64,000 bases of DNA from Oxytricha trifallax. Taxonomy: Eukaryota > Ciliophora > Spirotrichea > Sporadotrichida > Oxytrichidae. Shown here piece after piece: positions 1 to 12,710 of the stretch (position 1 is its first letter; every line of letters begins with the position of its first letter). The notes under the pieces were generated by a model that was not told the DNA's origin, made no database searches, and saw only the letters and a program-made list of their open reading frames with translations. Location of the stretch: the NCBI GenBank assembly GCA_000711775.1, contig ARYC01002090.1, forward strand, positions 1-64,000. Direction: 5' to 3'. Both the position numbers and the translations under genes were made by a program.

Positions 1-1088
1 TAAGATAGATGGAAAATATTTCTGGCCTTACTGCAATAAGTAATACAATCATTCAAGGGATCTAAATGTTCATCTATAAAACCATCATGGCAAGAAGTTT
101 GAAGTAATAGATCCAGAGACTGGTGAGTCTTCCTTTAAAAAAGAAAGCCAAGAGACCCTTTAGAAACTTTGGAACAAAGAGTAAAGAAAGAAAATAAACT
201 TATTAAAGCAGTAAGAAACCTCCCAGCCTCAGAGATAGTAAAAATCACTCTTAAGATGCATGCACTTAAACTTCCAATATTGAAAATAATTGACCTTAAA
301 GAGTCTAAAGAAATTATCTTATCCTTGAGGATAAATTTGAGAAGAAAGTCATAACAGATAAGTAGTTCGCATACAAGATATATCACTTCAACTACTTCAA
401 ATGCGATGACAAGTATCAAATGGAATTCGTAAATGAATACCAAGCACTTACGAAGTCAAGAGATACACAGTGCAGATTTATAATAAAGCTCGATACTATT
501 CTGCTTGCTCAAGAACATGTAGCTTTTCGTCTTCCTCTATACTAAATGACATTAAGAGACTACATTAAAGATTAAAGGATACCAAAGTAGTTACCTCTTA
601 TTCTTACAAATGTTAGCAAAGGCATTGAGGAGCTGCACACTCTTGGATATGTTCATAGAGATTTGAAGCCTGAGAATATAATGCTTGACTATTCACCACT
701 CAGAATAGTAATAATAGATTCCAATAGATCATAGAGAGTTGAAGCTTCAGGACTTGGCAACGTGTATGGTACTCCTGGATACTTTCCAGAAAGAGAGGAC
801 TGGAGAGATGGTGATATTAAGTGATATATGGGCTCTAGCAGCAATAATTTGTGAATGCGATATGGCAAGAAATGATTACTATAGTGCAAAAGAGAGAAAG
901 ATTCAAAACAGAGAATACAGCAATATCTAGACTAGAATAAGATAAAAGGTAGAATGAAAGATATGGCTGAGTAGATAATTATTAAGCCTAATCACAGAGC
1001 TGACCATACAATAGACTAAATTGTAAGTTGGATAGGAGAAATAAAATTTAGAAAGCTACCTCATGATGCAAAAGTACTGTTTGAGTGA
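1..1088 (+). pseudogene. Decayed 3' part of a TBE 57-kDa zinc-finger/kinase gene
   Basis: Read with TAA/TAG as Gln, the start encodes a C2H2-like finger (HSRDLNVHL near 62-90). Its first Cys is Trp (FWPYC instead of C-x2-C), so the finger is probably dead. A segment with LPILKIIDL follows, then a protein-kinase core: VHRDLKPENIMLD near 650-690, IIDSN where DFG is expected (Asp kept, Phe-Gly lost), and GTPGYFPERED as the activation-segment end. SDIWALAAII (near 825) is in another frame, so there is a frameshift around 820; others lie around 165 and 940. The last frame ends at TGA 1086-1088, about 55 bp before the terminal repeat. The homologous stretch at 63.67-64.0 kb fixes family and orientation. 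TBE 57-kDa proteins are known to combine zinc-finger and kinase regions. The 5' part lies outside the window. Frameshifts could also be read errors. Confidence 0.8.
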
Positions 1089-1142
1089 ATAATAAAAATA
1101 AAACACTTGTATTACACACTTATTTAAATTACATTATAACCC

Positions 1143-1252
1143 TAAACCCCTACATAAACCCTATTAAAACCCTAATAAAGTATGCACTAATAGTCTACTT
1201 TTATCAATCAAAAACTCAATCAAACTACTGAAAGGGTTTTGGGGTTTTGATT
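1143..1252 (-). repeat. Right terminal inverted repeat of TBE element A
   Basis: This 110-bp sequence is the reverse complement of 60745-60854, identical by eye. Its outer tip (1234-1249) reads GGGTTTTGGGGTTTTG, i.e. C4A4-type telomere-like repeat on the other strand, the hallmark of TBE ends. ATT follows directly, fitting the known 5'-ANT-3' target of TBEs. The element body extends left from here. Confidence 0.9.
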
Positions 1253-4200
1253 GTAATATTTTTATTGTTTATAATGAAAACAATAAAAATTTATTGTATA
1301 AATTAATGAAGATTATTCTATCTAAAATATTCAAGACATCGGGAAGTGGGTCACGGAAATTTATGAGTTGACCAGAAATTAATAAAATCCACTAAATTTG
1401 GGCTCCTGAGCAGGAGTATAACAGCAGAACACAAGATATATAGCCATTTTCAAAAGATATGAAGGGGTCATTACAGTAATTTTTAAATTTTGTTAAAATT
1501 TGTCTAATACCGAAATTTTTCCCTCTAAAATGCAAGATCTAATTTATTTTTCTCATAAACTCCCGAAATTAATGATTCTGGTCAATTAGACTTCGCTGAA
1601 CACGAATATGAAATTCGTTAAGTCGTATCATCAAAATTCGCAAAGATACAAGCACTTAAAGTTTTGTTTTGGAATTGGCAGTAATTAAGTTAAAAATAGT
1701 AATTTAGGGTTTTCTAATCATCGGGAGAGTGTCGCTGAATTATCGATCATAAATTTTTCAAATTTAAAATTATAGTATTTAATCAAATAACGTAATACAT
1801 TTATATTTCTTTAAATATTAATTAAAATAGAACAATTTAGATCTAGCAACCCATCAAACCTCTCTATTTATTCCTACAAATTTTACTAATTAAACATGAA
1901 GTAAGTATTTATTTTTGAAAAATATTAACTTAAAAATACTTATTTACCTCAATATATATCAGCACTCTCACAAAATCTAAATATTTCTAAAATTTTAAGA
2001 ATTTAGGTACTTATAATTGCGCTACCTAAATAATACACGATTAACGTATATAAAACTAAAATTCAATAACAGACTAAAATCCTTATATAATTTCACAAAC
2101 AGATTATCTCCATGGAATGACAAATGATTTTGGATATATAAAAAATAAAAATAATATATATTTCATAGTATTAAGTCAAAGTTTATAGTATTCCATATAT
2201 TATAGAATACTCCCTTTTTTATTGCACTTTTGACTTTAATATAACTTATTTAATCTACAAATACTAAATTATAGGCAGTTTATTTATTTTACTTATTTAT
2301 AATTTCCTATTCTTTTGTATTTTAGCAAAAATAAGTTTACCTGAAATTAAGCAAATCTACTTAATTAAAATTACTGAGTAACATTCAAAGAATTTAAATA
2401 TAATTTTCTTAATAAAAAGACAAAAATCAGGTTAATGAACGAATGATCAAAGTGTTTTGTTGCCAAGTGTCCATATTTAGAAGGTTAAACCATAATCGTT
2501 TTAAGGCTTTCAAAATTGATTTTGTCCTTTCAAACTATTTTGATACAGCATTTTCAACTTTGAAACTGCATTTTCGATTTTTGTACTTCATTTTAAATTT
2601 TGGTTATTTTCACCGTAACTTGAAGATTTAGATATTTTTACCAATGTTGTTAAATTAAAGATATCCACTAAATAAATTATTAATTTTATTAAATAACATG
2701 GGAATTTGAATTCACAAACTACTATTTTTTTATTGCAAATGTTTAATATCTTAAATAAAAAAGTAAAAAATAATTTATTATAGTTTGACACAATTTTAAA
2801 AGGTTTAAAATAAATTTCTTAAGTCTAAATGATAGCATCCCCTAAATAATGATTATGTATTTTTGATATGATTTTTTTTGAATTGTAATTGTGATTTTTT
2901 TTTCTTAATTGAGTTTTAATAGCAAAAGAGTGTTAAAGACTTCATTAATTCTTATATCTATGGATTTTAATCTATTTTGCTAAAGCAACAGACTTCTGAA
3001 TAATTTGAAGATGAGTATTATCATTAAATATTTTCTTTGATCATCAATTTTTCTCTGAAAATTAGATTATTGATCTCACTGAGTTCTTTCTCAATTTCTT
3101 TAACATATTACCTACTGTAGCAATAGCAGGTTGATGAGCTATTTGTTCTCCAGACATCTATAGGAAAATCTTAAATTAATTAATTTACTTTGGCAATTCT
3201 CTCACGCGTCTTGCTTATTTAATCAGAAAGTTTATCTAACTTCCCTCTTACATCTTTTAATGATTAATTATCTGAATTAGCTTATTTCTTGGCTTGATCC
3301 AAATGACTTGTCTATTTTTTTATTTTTTCCATCGTTAGGAGGTAAATGATATATAAATATATGTATAATTAGCCACTCTTTTCACATAATTCCACTCCTC
3401 TCATCATCCAATCTACATGCTTATCTTTGTATTGTAAACTTCTTTAATTTGAACTTGTTCCACAGCGAAACACTGTAATAATTTCAGCAAAATAGTACAT
3501 ACTCCAATACCATAGCCACACTTTAATTTATTAAGAGGCATTCATACCTCAATAACCAGTTTTTCAATTAAAGAAATAAAAGTGATCAATGTTAAAATAA
3601 TATCCTTGAAAAAATATGAATGATAATAATGTCAATTATATTAAAAATTCCTCACGTTTGTTACATTTTATGGATCTGTTATTGGATAATCATATTTATT
3701 CTTGTTACTTGATGAATTTTTATAGAAAGTTAATACTACTCCAGTTGCACAATATACTTAAACTATTCACTGTGATTGATACTAACTATATACAAAGAAA
3801 GTCCTTGATAGTGATTTTAAATCCTTTAATATTTGCAGAACTTGTTCTCGTTTTCTAAAAGTTAGAGATTCACAACGATATTGTATTTCATATGATATTA
3901 AGGTCAGCTCCCTAGGGTGGCTTAAAATATGATTCATAAAACAAATCATTTTATTCATTGCGCTCTACCTTTTGATTTTAATATTTAAAAATAATATGTT
4001 TTTACTTAATTAAAAATAAAAACTAAACATCAATTTACATAAAAATTAAATACATAGCAGATACTATTAAACATGCTAATTCTTATATTTTAATTACTTT
4101 ATATACCTATTTTTTAACTTGAGCGAAATGTGGAAGAAGAGGGGTGGGAGATCAAGCAGCAGACTCAGAATGAGGTGACCAAAGTTCAGAAACCAATTGT

Positions 4201-4618
4201 GGAGAATCAAGAGATGAGGTTTCAAACTTTTGAATATTATATTTCAAAATTCAAGAATCAGTTATAATGCTTCTATGCTATTTTATGATGCATGAAGATG
4301 GAAGAGTAATTAGAAAGTATTATTCGGTTCAATTAAACTAATATTATTGCTTCTTAGAGCTTTTTATATTGATTATTTATTTTAGTACTTGTGATTCTAC
4401 ATTCACAAGCACTCCAGCAAATATAAATCTTATTGCTCCATAATAAATTGCATCTTTAACTATATTATTTCCTACTATGGTCGATATCAAGAGAAATATA
4501 AAAATAATCTAAAGATTGGTTATTTTAATTATAAAAACTTCTCAAATTAAGGTATTATAATGTAATGTGATTTTAAAATTATATATTTATAAAGTGGGGC
4601 GTTTAGATTTTATTATTA
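1253..4618. other. AT-rich non-coding DNA
   Basis: Very AT-rich with no reading frame I can support. A short coding-like stretch at 4130-4330 (Glu/Gln-rich in one frame) lies at its edge in this region, too short and diverged to name. Confidence 0.5.
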
Positions 4619-4655
4619 TTGTAGGAACACATTTGATTTGGGAAAATGAATTAAA
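4619..4655 (+). repeat. Half copy of the 415-bp fold-back element
   Basis: Starts with TTGTAGGAACACATTTG directly after a TA, matching the ends of the fold-back elements at 39802 and 46697. I found no matching right end downstream, so this is a truncated or diverged copy. Confidence 0.6.
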
Positions 4656-7080
4656 ATTAATATATTGTTAATTACATTCAGCATAATTTTTTTTAACAAT
4701 GTATAACCTTGACAATATTATAAAATATGAGGCGATCGTTGTTATTGCTATAATGATTTTATCACTTTTCCCAAACGAGAAAATCATAATTCTGTTTTTT
4801 GAGTTAGATAGAAACCAAATTATCTCAATTTCTGGGATGATTCAGGAATTTACCCCAAAAAAGTACAGATAAATTGCTGGTTATACCATAGAATTGAATT
4901 AGATTTGGATTTTGTAACTTTTGATTTAATTTCTGCCAGCCCATTAATTAAAATATTTCATTAATTTAATTTTAATTCATTTTCACAAGCTTATGTATTT
5001 TTTCTGTTTTTAAAAATGGAATTTATGAATTTATAAATTAGATTAATGACGATCATTTTCATTAAGCATCAAGACTCGGCAGATGACAACTAATAGTACC
5101 TTTTTTGTTGTTGTAATTTAGGAGAGCCTTAGGTGCTAGGTTTTGCCGATACGTTTCATTAACAGTCCCAAAATGAGCCTCTAATTTTTTTTTCCCTTTC
5201 CTTTGTTTCCATCGCATTGTTTTCTTTAATACTAAAATTAAATTTCATTTACTTCATAATACTTTCATATATACACTAAGAAGAACTTGATTTAATTATT
5301 CATTCATTCATTACATTTAAAATTTAAAATTATTTAATTTCATAAATTTTCCTCGACAAAATATTTAAATTATTTGCTTGCTAATTTTTATTTACCAACT
5401 TTTTTTTACAAATTTTTTATTAGCTCCTTCTTTACTTTATTTTCTGATTCAATTTTGATGGATTGTATATTTTAATGATTTCAAGCTATTTTGAGAAACT
5501 TGACGGAAGATTAAAAATTTTGAAGGTGAATTATGATGCAATTTTTTATCACATCATGTTATAGTAAGTAGATAATTATATATTTAACGAAACTTTGATC
5601 TTTAGCAATATCAAGCTTTTAACTTATGTCAATATTTTGATTCTTCATGTTCGATATGTAAGTGGTAATCTTTTCCTTAAATATTGATTTAAAATTTATC
5701 ATAATAATTGTTTTACATTAGTATATTGACATTGTTAAAATATTCCTGCTTTAATTCAACTAATTTATGTTTGTTTTTATTTATTTGATTTCCATTTATA
5801 ATAGTGGGTTAAGATAAAATCTAAAAGTGAAAAATTAGTTTGAAATTTAGGAAATTGTAAAACGACAGAATTCAGTAATTCCATAAATTAAAGTTGATTC
5901 TTTATTTTGATAATTAAAAACTTAAATAAATATATTAATCGTTTTATTTAGTTTTGCATGTGTTTACCTATTTCCATTGTATTAAATATTTTCTTAGTAG
6001 TAAAGTTAATGTTTATCCTTTTATTTTAATAAAAGCCAATTTTTTTGAATATGATAATCTGCAACTTTCTATTAGCTCTAGTAATCATCACTAATCTTGA
6101 TAGTTGTTTTATTATAAGGATTTCTGCTAGAGTAAATTGGTTAATTCAAAAGATTTTCTTATTAAAACGATTTCTAACAATCATCCATAAAATATAAAAA
6201 TATATTATGAAAAAATTATCTTATATATATATATATATTTTTATGGAAAAAATAAAGCCTCCATAGTGAGGAACAATTAACATGATTAAGTTCATTTAGA
6301 TTTAATATTGTAAATTAGCTAGTTTGAATCTCATTTATATTGAATTATAAAAACGAGTAATTATAATTAAAGACTAATTTATAAAAGTGATATAAAATAA
6401 AAAATGAAGCATGAGAATTTTAATTTAAGAATTTTATACTATAAATATGCTTTATTTTAGTTAAAACAATCATTAAAAAACTCGTAATCGTTGATTTTAA
6501 TTACTTATCAAATGATTTATTAAAATTTTAGCATTTACAATATGAACTTGTTTTCTTTTATCGATTATGTATTATAAATCCTCTACATTTTATTTCCTAT
6601 TCTACTATTCCATGCCAATGTATCTCTAAGCGAGCCTTTGAATGATTCTCAATAAAAAGCTTTAAAATTAAGAAGAATTCAGATAAATAAAGCCTCTGGA
6701 GTAAAAAGGATTACACATGCAATTGAAAAGAAACTATAAACTAATTCCCTATTCATATAAGACTGTACCTGAAAAATAAAGATTACAGAATTTAGAGAAG
6801 CATAAATTTTAAATTAATTATTAATAAAGAGATTAAACCCTAAAACTAACATAGTCATTAAAAATTATTATTGATAAATTTGAGCAACAAAGAATGAAGA
6901 TAGAACTGATAGTAGGCATTTTATTTATAAATTGTTTTAATTGTTTAAAAATGTAAATTATATATTGCTAATCACCAAATTACTTATTCAATTTCTCTTT
7001 TATAACATGCTGTTGATTATTATTTTACAAACTCCTATAATTTGTATTTCGCTTATATATCAGTTTCATCAAAATTGACA
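4656..7080. other. AT-rich non-coding DNA
   Basis: No supportable gene. A slightly GC-richer patch at 5085-5160 has TCGGCA/TGCCGA at its ends and could be a small hairpin remnant. An AT microsatellite occurs near 6222-6240. Confidence 0.4.
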
Positions 7081-7775
7081 TCAGGTGAGGAGGACACTTA
7101 AAAATTTTGGTGGAGAATTCAGAAGAGGAAATTGAAATGATGAGACAAGAATTGTTAGAATAAACGAGAAATCTAATTAAAATACAATATTTAGATAAAA
7201 GAATTATAACGCGGAATTAAGAATAATTAATTTCAAAACAAAAGATCTCAGAGATGGTAGAAGTTTCAAGATTTTAATGTAAATCTACACAAACCAAGCA
7301 AGAGCTTTCATAAAAGAATATGGAACTACTAGAAAATAAGACCTCGAGTAAATAGCTGAGAAGGGGAATAAGAATTTATTGAGATTTGGTACGATAGAAA
7401 GGGGTTAAACCGTAATTCTCAAATAATCGCATGGGATGACCTTGTTTAATACTAAGGAACGAAAATAAAACAATCGTGAATTGGCTTTTATGGAGATTCA
7501 ATGACATCAAAGATAATTTTGCAGAGATGGAAGGTTATCAGTTAATCTAAGCGAAGTAAAGAGCAGCAGCATGAGCTATCAAACTGAAACTCATTAAAGC
7601 CCACTAAAAATTAAATTAGTACATATTGCGAGAGAACCTAAAGAATGGAAGGCCCTGTCAAAGACAGAGGGGACTGCAACGATAGGAGCAGAGAAGAATC
7701 AACAAACTTCATGAATGAAGAAGAACCCAGTAGATGAAGAGAGGAAAAATAATAATCTAGATTTTGTAAATAATT
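7080..7775 (+). pseudogene. Relic of the C48-like protease gene family (3' part)
   Basis: With the ciliate code this purine-rich stretch shows short frames resembling the C-terminal half of the gene at 56697-57608. DLEQIAEKGNKNL here matches DLEQISEKRTENL there, and DIKDNFAEMEGY matches DIEGNDAKMEGY. Several TGAs and frame changes interrupt it, so it is a decayed copy. The protease core itself is not recognisable here. The similarity was found by eye and covers roughly 150 residues with gaps. Confidence 0.55.
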
Positions 7776-8410
7776 AAATTTTAACCTGCATATTTCCTAC
7801 AAACTAAAACGAATCTGATTTTATATATTGCTATTAAATATCTATATAAGTTTCTAATTATATATTTTTTGTCTAAAAAATAAGGATTTATATATTTAAA
7901 TTCAGTTCTTGGCTTGATTCATTTTTTTTAATAGTATAATACATATATTTATAAAAATTATTGAAACAAAGTCGACAGAAGTGATGAATTCACATATGAA
8001 AGTGGCAACTTCAATTTTTAGACTGAGTTCATTGTTTTTATATACTATCAGTTAGTATTTTATTCATTTATTTTAAATTTACTAAAGTATTTCACTACTA
8101 ATAACACCAGTTGCTGTAAACTAAAGTGTTTTTTGTTCAATTATTTCAAAAATTTTCTGCCATTACAGAATGAAAATCTAATATTATAAAATTAAATAAG
8201 TTAAATATGAATTACCTTTATCTCATTTAATCATCCCCTTTGTGTATCTTTTATTAAAGTCATTAAAAAGCAGTTAACTCCTTATCTGATACATTTTTCT
8301 TCCAAACAAAATTTAATTGAATTATATATAAAAGAGTAAATTGATCAGAGATAAGGAAGTTGTTAATTTAAATTCAAATTAAATTTAATTATTGTATTTT
8401 TATTATTATA
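7776..8410. other. AT-rich spacer
   Basis: Nothing recognisable; no long TGA-free frame with coding character. Confidence 0.4.
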
Positions 8411-8520
8411 AGGGATTTGGTTGCTTTTAGTTTAATTACATTAGTACAATATATATATATATATATATATATAGGGGGGCCTTCGCAAATTAAAAAGCAA
8501 CCAAATTAAAGGGGTTGATT
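8411..8520. repeat. Inverted repeat around an AT microsatellite, upstream of the four-gene island
   Basis: ATTTGGTTGCTTTT (8415-8428) is inverted at 8494-8507, with an (AT)n run at about 8449-8473 and a G-run between them. A diverged direct copy of the left arm is seen near 19872. It may be the left edge of the neighbouring transposon or an independent small fold-back element; no matching end was found near 17 kb. Confidence 0.55.
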
Positions 8521-8658
8521 TGATTAAATTTTATTCCTAATATCCTCTACTAATTATTATAATAAAACCTAATCCCACCTAGTCTAATGCTGAGCCCTAA
8601 TAACAGAGTGTCTAATCAGATAATACCCTTCCTCTCATCCGAGACAGTCGAGCTGGAC

Positions 8659-11301
8659 ATGCAGTAGCTCTCTCCCAAGATGCAGACGTACTTCGCGCCC
8701 ACTCACACCCTCGACGCCGCCATCTTCGAGGCCAGGCTCCGCTGCCTCCTGGACAACATGACCGTTGGAACTAGATCAATGAAGGAGATTCACGACGTGG
8801 TGGCCACCATCTTCGGCGACAATGTCACCACCCACCACAGGGGGATCGTCGAGCACAGCATTGAGATGCGGGCGGCCGTTAGAAAGCTCACATTTCCAAC
8901 AGAAGGCACCTACATGTGCGAAGGGGGCAATGATGAAACGATGGATCAGACCTTGCGATCGCGAACGACACTACCAAATAGGGCAGACACGCCCGAGGTC
9001 AGAGGTGGGGGCCCTTTGTAAACCTTATAGTAGAAGATGACAACTGCAACCACTAAAACCATCTCTGATGTGGGCCCTATTCATACTATAAGAGATCAGT
9101 TGGAGACGACGCCCTCAGCTAAGCCTGGTGGAGGATGTGGAGATCCCCTACCTGGGCACTCATCGTTGGGTGCTTTGTCTCCAGATCTGAGCAAGAAATT
9201 GAACAACCTGTTAGAACAAATCGAAAAAAAAAAGAAATAAGTAATTAAAGGCCAACCTATACACAGATAACCGTTAGGAAACCAATCTCTGCCTCAGAGG
9301 AAATTTCAGAGATTAACGGACACTCAACTACAGGATATGTATGTGAGGGCGTCTAGAGACCAAAAGCATCTCTAGGAGTACTATCTAATGACCCTGTCCA
9401 TGCTTACAGCTGCTGAGAGGAGGGAACAGGAAGCCCAGAGAGAGCAGGTGAACCTGATCATGCTTGGATTGGATGCTATCAAGAGGTCTCGAGAGTCTAG
9501 GCTGAAAGATAAGGCAAGGAATCACTCTTGCTGTTAGCATCACTTCGCGAGGTCAAGGATGTTTCAAAGAACCATGTACTAAAAGCATTCTATGTACTGC
9601 CTATTGAAGCCAGAAGTTAACGGCTACATCTCAACTGCCATTAACAAGCTGCGTCCCCTGGTAGAGAGGCTCCTAAATTCGTCTCATGATGCCATGTCTT
9701 TGCAAATGTCGAGGCTCTTTAAAGACACGCTGCAAACGAATAAGTTCTCAAAGCGTACTTTGAGATTGGTCCATGCAAGTAGGGAGTATGCCAGGACACA
9801 TAGAATGAATTCAAGCAACTAAACACGCTAAGCTAATGGTGACAATACTACGACCTAGAAGGTGTACAAGACCTTGTGGGGAATGGACTAATCTGGGGGC
9901 TCAGGCCGCATCCCTATTAGAAATCCTGACAAAGCTACAAAGGAGTCATCACAAACCTTAGCCTTAAGTCATTCAGAGAGTGACCTCAAAGGAAAAGTTT
10001 TGCCTAATACATAGTCAACTTAAAGACTTCCTATTGAATCCCTCTTAAACCCCAAAGAAGAGAATACTGTTGCCTAGAAGAATGTGGAGGCAGTACGAAT
10101 TACTACGAGCAGCATGATCTATTCCAAGTATGTTTCAAAAACACTCATCACTACTAATGGTCTTCGTAGTCGAATGTCGTCAATAATGAAGATACTAAAG
10201 AGCCTGAAGCTACAAGAAGATGGCTCCGACGACTGGAAGGTTCCACTCATCAAGCTGTTCAGAGAGACAATCTCAGAGTGGCGCCAGGTTCTGAAATCAA
10301 AAAAGCATGATGTCAACCAACAACTCATTTCACAGGAGCGGCTGCCAAACGAATGGTAGCTGCTTGATATGAAGGACATTCTCGACCCCATTGCTCAGAA
10401 GCAGATAACAAAGAAAGAGAGAATGCTCAAAAATGTGTCTTCCAATTTAAACAAGCCCAAGCGTACATCTAGAGGAATAGCTTTCCTACTTAAACAACAG
10501 GAAGCTCTGTATGACACCATCAACAGCACACTGGAAGGCATGGAGAGCTTCACTTAGCATGCTTTCGCTGCGAATTAGGACCTCAAACTGGCCCAAGTCT
10601 TATGCATGGAGATGATTGTGAAGAATGCCTGTCTGGACTCCAAGATAAAGGCACCAAAGGTGGAGGACTCGCACAATGCTCTGGGAAAAGGGAAGGTGAT
10701 GACGGGCTGGTAGGTCAACTACAGAATGGAGTGCCTTCTGAAGGCTATGCGGCAGTTGGAGCACCACGCCTCGTACGTGCTGAATGGGCATTCAGTAAGA
10801 ATCTCCACAGTCAAAATCGCATCCTCATGGCTGGAATCCCCACCTGATGAAATTGAAAAGTTTCTCGAGTGTGAGCGTCTTCAATCGAACCCCCTTCATG
10901 TGTCGTTCATTGGAGAGAGCAACATAAAGTCAATCATGGCCTCGCAAGCCTTCCTGCTGCAGGATGATGATAGTCGCGAGATAGTCTTCAACAAAGAGCT
11001 TTGCTTAAAGTACTAAAACCAAAGGAACACCAAGAAGACCATGCCAGATCATCACGTTGTCACTGACAATTCCAAGAGTGAATAGTTATGTTAATCCCTC
11101 CTTGAAGTTGATACTCAAGAAGAACCTCACATCATTAGCTTGCAACTCCCATAACTAGCTAAGAGGCACAACGACCTTGACATCAGTGCTCTGGAAAGTA
11201 TTGTTGCTGCAGAATCTACACTCTCAATGCACGATTAGAGCGATGTTGGGGGATAAGAGGCAGGAGACCAACATGGAGTCAACAATAGGGTAGCCTAGTG
11301 A
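8659..11301 (+). CDS. 873- to 880-aa orphan protein of the TBE-like four-gene element
   Basis: One frame stays open from before 8587 to TGA 11299-11301 when TAA/TAG are Gln; many in-frame TAA/TAG codons are used. In-frame ATGs are at 8587, 8659 and 8680. I chose 8659 because GC content rises there; 8680 gives 873 residues. No catalytic domain is recognised. It looks hydrophilic and helical, with a Lys-rich coil (about residues 177-193) and a Glu/Arg/Gln-rich helix near 250. There is no signal peptide or membrane segment. No introns are needed. It faces the minus-strand 22-kDa-like gene tail to tail, with 455 bp between. The island is GC-richer than its surroundings. TBEs have no counterpart I know of, so it may serve element-specific DNA binding or packaging; this is a guess. 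Confidence 0.8.
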
Positions 11302-11756
11302 TTATCCCCAGTGAGTATGAAGCAGGTAGTAGTAAAATGTACCTACAGTGAGCTTGCATTATTTATATTTACGTTAAGCAAATAATTAAACTTAAAACAC
11401 TCTACTTCTAACACTTTCATGCACACAATAATGATCACTATAATCTACCTAAGTACCCATCACTAATTGCAAACTAACACAAACCTTAGTATACTAATCT
11501 AGCTTTGTATAATTACTCATTCAAACCCCTAAGAAACGGACGGCAAAGTAAGAAATAATCAGCATTCGACAAACTGGTGAGTGAAAAATTAGATGTGGAA
11601 GTAAAAGCAATGATGCTTATAAAATTGGGAGGATCAAATAAGTCACACACAATGTCCTTGGTGATGGTGGGGGAATGGTCTGTTTGCACGTTAGCCTCAA
11701 AATCATGATGCCTGCATGAACCCAAGTTTCCCTTAAATCCATGCCAGTGAATTACT
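11302..11756. other. Spacer between convergent genes
   Basis: Region between two facing stops; it should hold both 3' ends. No other gene seen. Confidence 0.5.
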
Positions 11757-12587
11757 TCAAATGTTGAATAGGGTCTTATTGAGACTCTGTGACTGCAATG
11801 GGTGGCCTTCCTGCTGCTGCATCGGCTATCTATTTTCGCTCATGGAGTTCATCATTCGTGGCAGCTGCCTCTACTGTGGGGTTTGGTTGAGATCCATCTT
11901 GAGTCTCTTCACTTGGAGCATGTAGTCATGCTTATCATGGCGCAACAGACGCTCCTCATCCTTAATCTCCTCAAGCTCTTCCTGGGTGCGTCGACGCTTT
12001 GATGTTTGCTTCAGCATTGACACTGCTCGTCCATTGCCCTCTGATGGAAATATAATTAAGAGAGTAGTTCTTACAGGGTATATTCATGCACCTTGCGAGG
12101 GCATCAGCGAACTCGGGCCTCATGCTCACATTGAGCTGCCTCTGCTCAATTTAGCGAGCACTCCTCTTTTAAAGAGCAGTATCTATTCGCTCCTTAAGCT
12201 GGTCGGGTATGACCGTGTTCAGTACATCCCCTAACCATTGCCGGTCTATCTTCTTCCAGTCCCTGGGGTCTGGGAGGAACTGGAGTACATCCTAATACTG
12301 CATCGCCATGTCAAGGACATTTCTTACTGTGAGGTCTTCATGAAATGGAATAGCTGACACCTTGACATGGTCCCTTCGAATGTACTATAAATTGGTAAGT
12401 ATGACGAAAACAAAACATGGGTCCTTACATTCTTCTCACCCTTGATAATTGCGCTCAGGAAGTATGAGTTCGTCTGCTTCAGGCTGGGGAGATGGGCCAC
12501 CCCATCCTAGGTCAAAAAGAGATGCATGTCCCTCTTGCTACTAAGCTTGGTCTGCACATCAAGAAAACTCAGCTACTGCTACGACAT
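11757..12587 (-). CDS. Homologue of the TBE 22-kDa protein, two introns
   Basis: Starts at ATG 12587-12585 and ends at TGA 11759-11757. Introns at 12428-12385 (44 nt, GTAAGG...TTATAG) and 12074-12041 (34 nt, GTAAGA...ATCAG) join the frames exactly, giving 753 coding nt, 250 aa. The product is hydrophilic, with KRRR near two thirds and Gln-rich segments at the C-terminus. Residue patterns such as LFLTQDG and WLGDVLNTVIPDQL resemble the minus-strand gene at 61941-62729 (LFLPTQEG, FFGVLGTLKPEYL). The downstream intron sits at an equivalent place in both genes, phase 1, before QGNGRAV here and KKPGTAI there. The TBE protein's function is unknown. It is divergent from the transposase, with 123 bp between the start codons, so a shared promoter is likely. 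Confidence 0.8.
12041..12074 (-). other. 34-nt intron
   Basis: GTAAGAACTACTC...CCATCAG on the minus strand; removing it restores the frame. Phase and position match the 26-nt intron at 62177-62202. Confidence 0.8.
12385..12428 (-). other. 44-nt intron
   Basis: GTAAGGACCC...AATTTATAG on the minus strand. It joins GEKN to YIRRDHVKV and removes an in-frame TGA found in the unspliced reading. Confidence 0.8.
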
Positions 12588-12710
12588 TCTTTTAGTAATT
12601 ATAGTGAGTGAATTACTTCCAGAATCTTGAGTGGGGCATAGGGTGCCTCAAGATTCCTGTGATAAACTATTAGGAAGATTCTTGGAGTAATTGATATACT
12701 ATAATATTAG
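12588..12710. promoter_or_regulatory. Short bidirectional intergenic region
   Basis: 123 bp separate the divergent start codons of the 22-kDa-like gene and the transposase. It is AT-rich with TATA-like runs near 12690-12710. Promoter function is inferred from layout only. Confidence 0.4.

Noticed and set aside
11802..12234. Plus-strand short ORFs within the 22-kDa-like gene
   Set aside because: They are shadows of the minus-strand gene, which has a better frame, matching introns and a homologue in the TBE.
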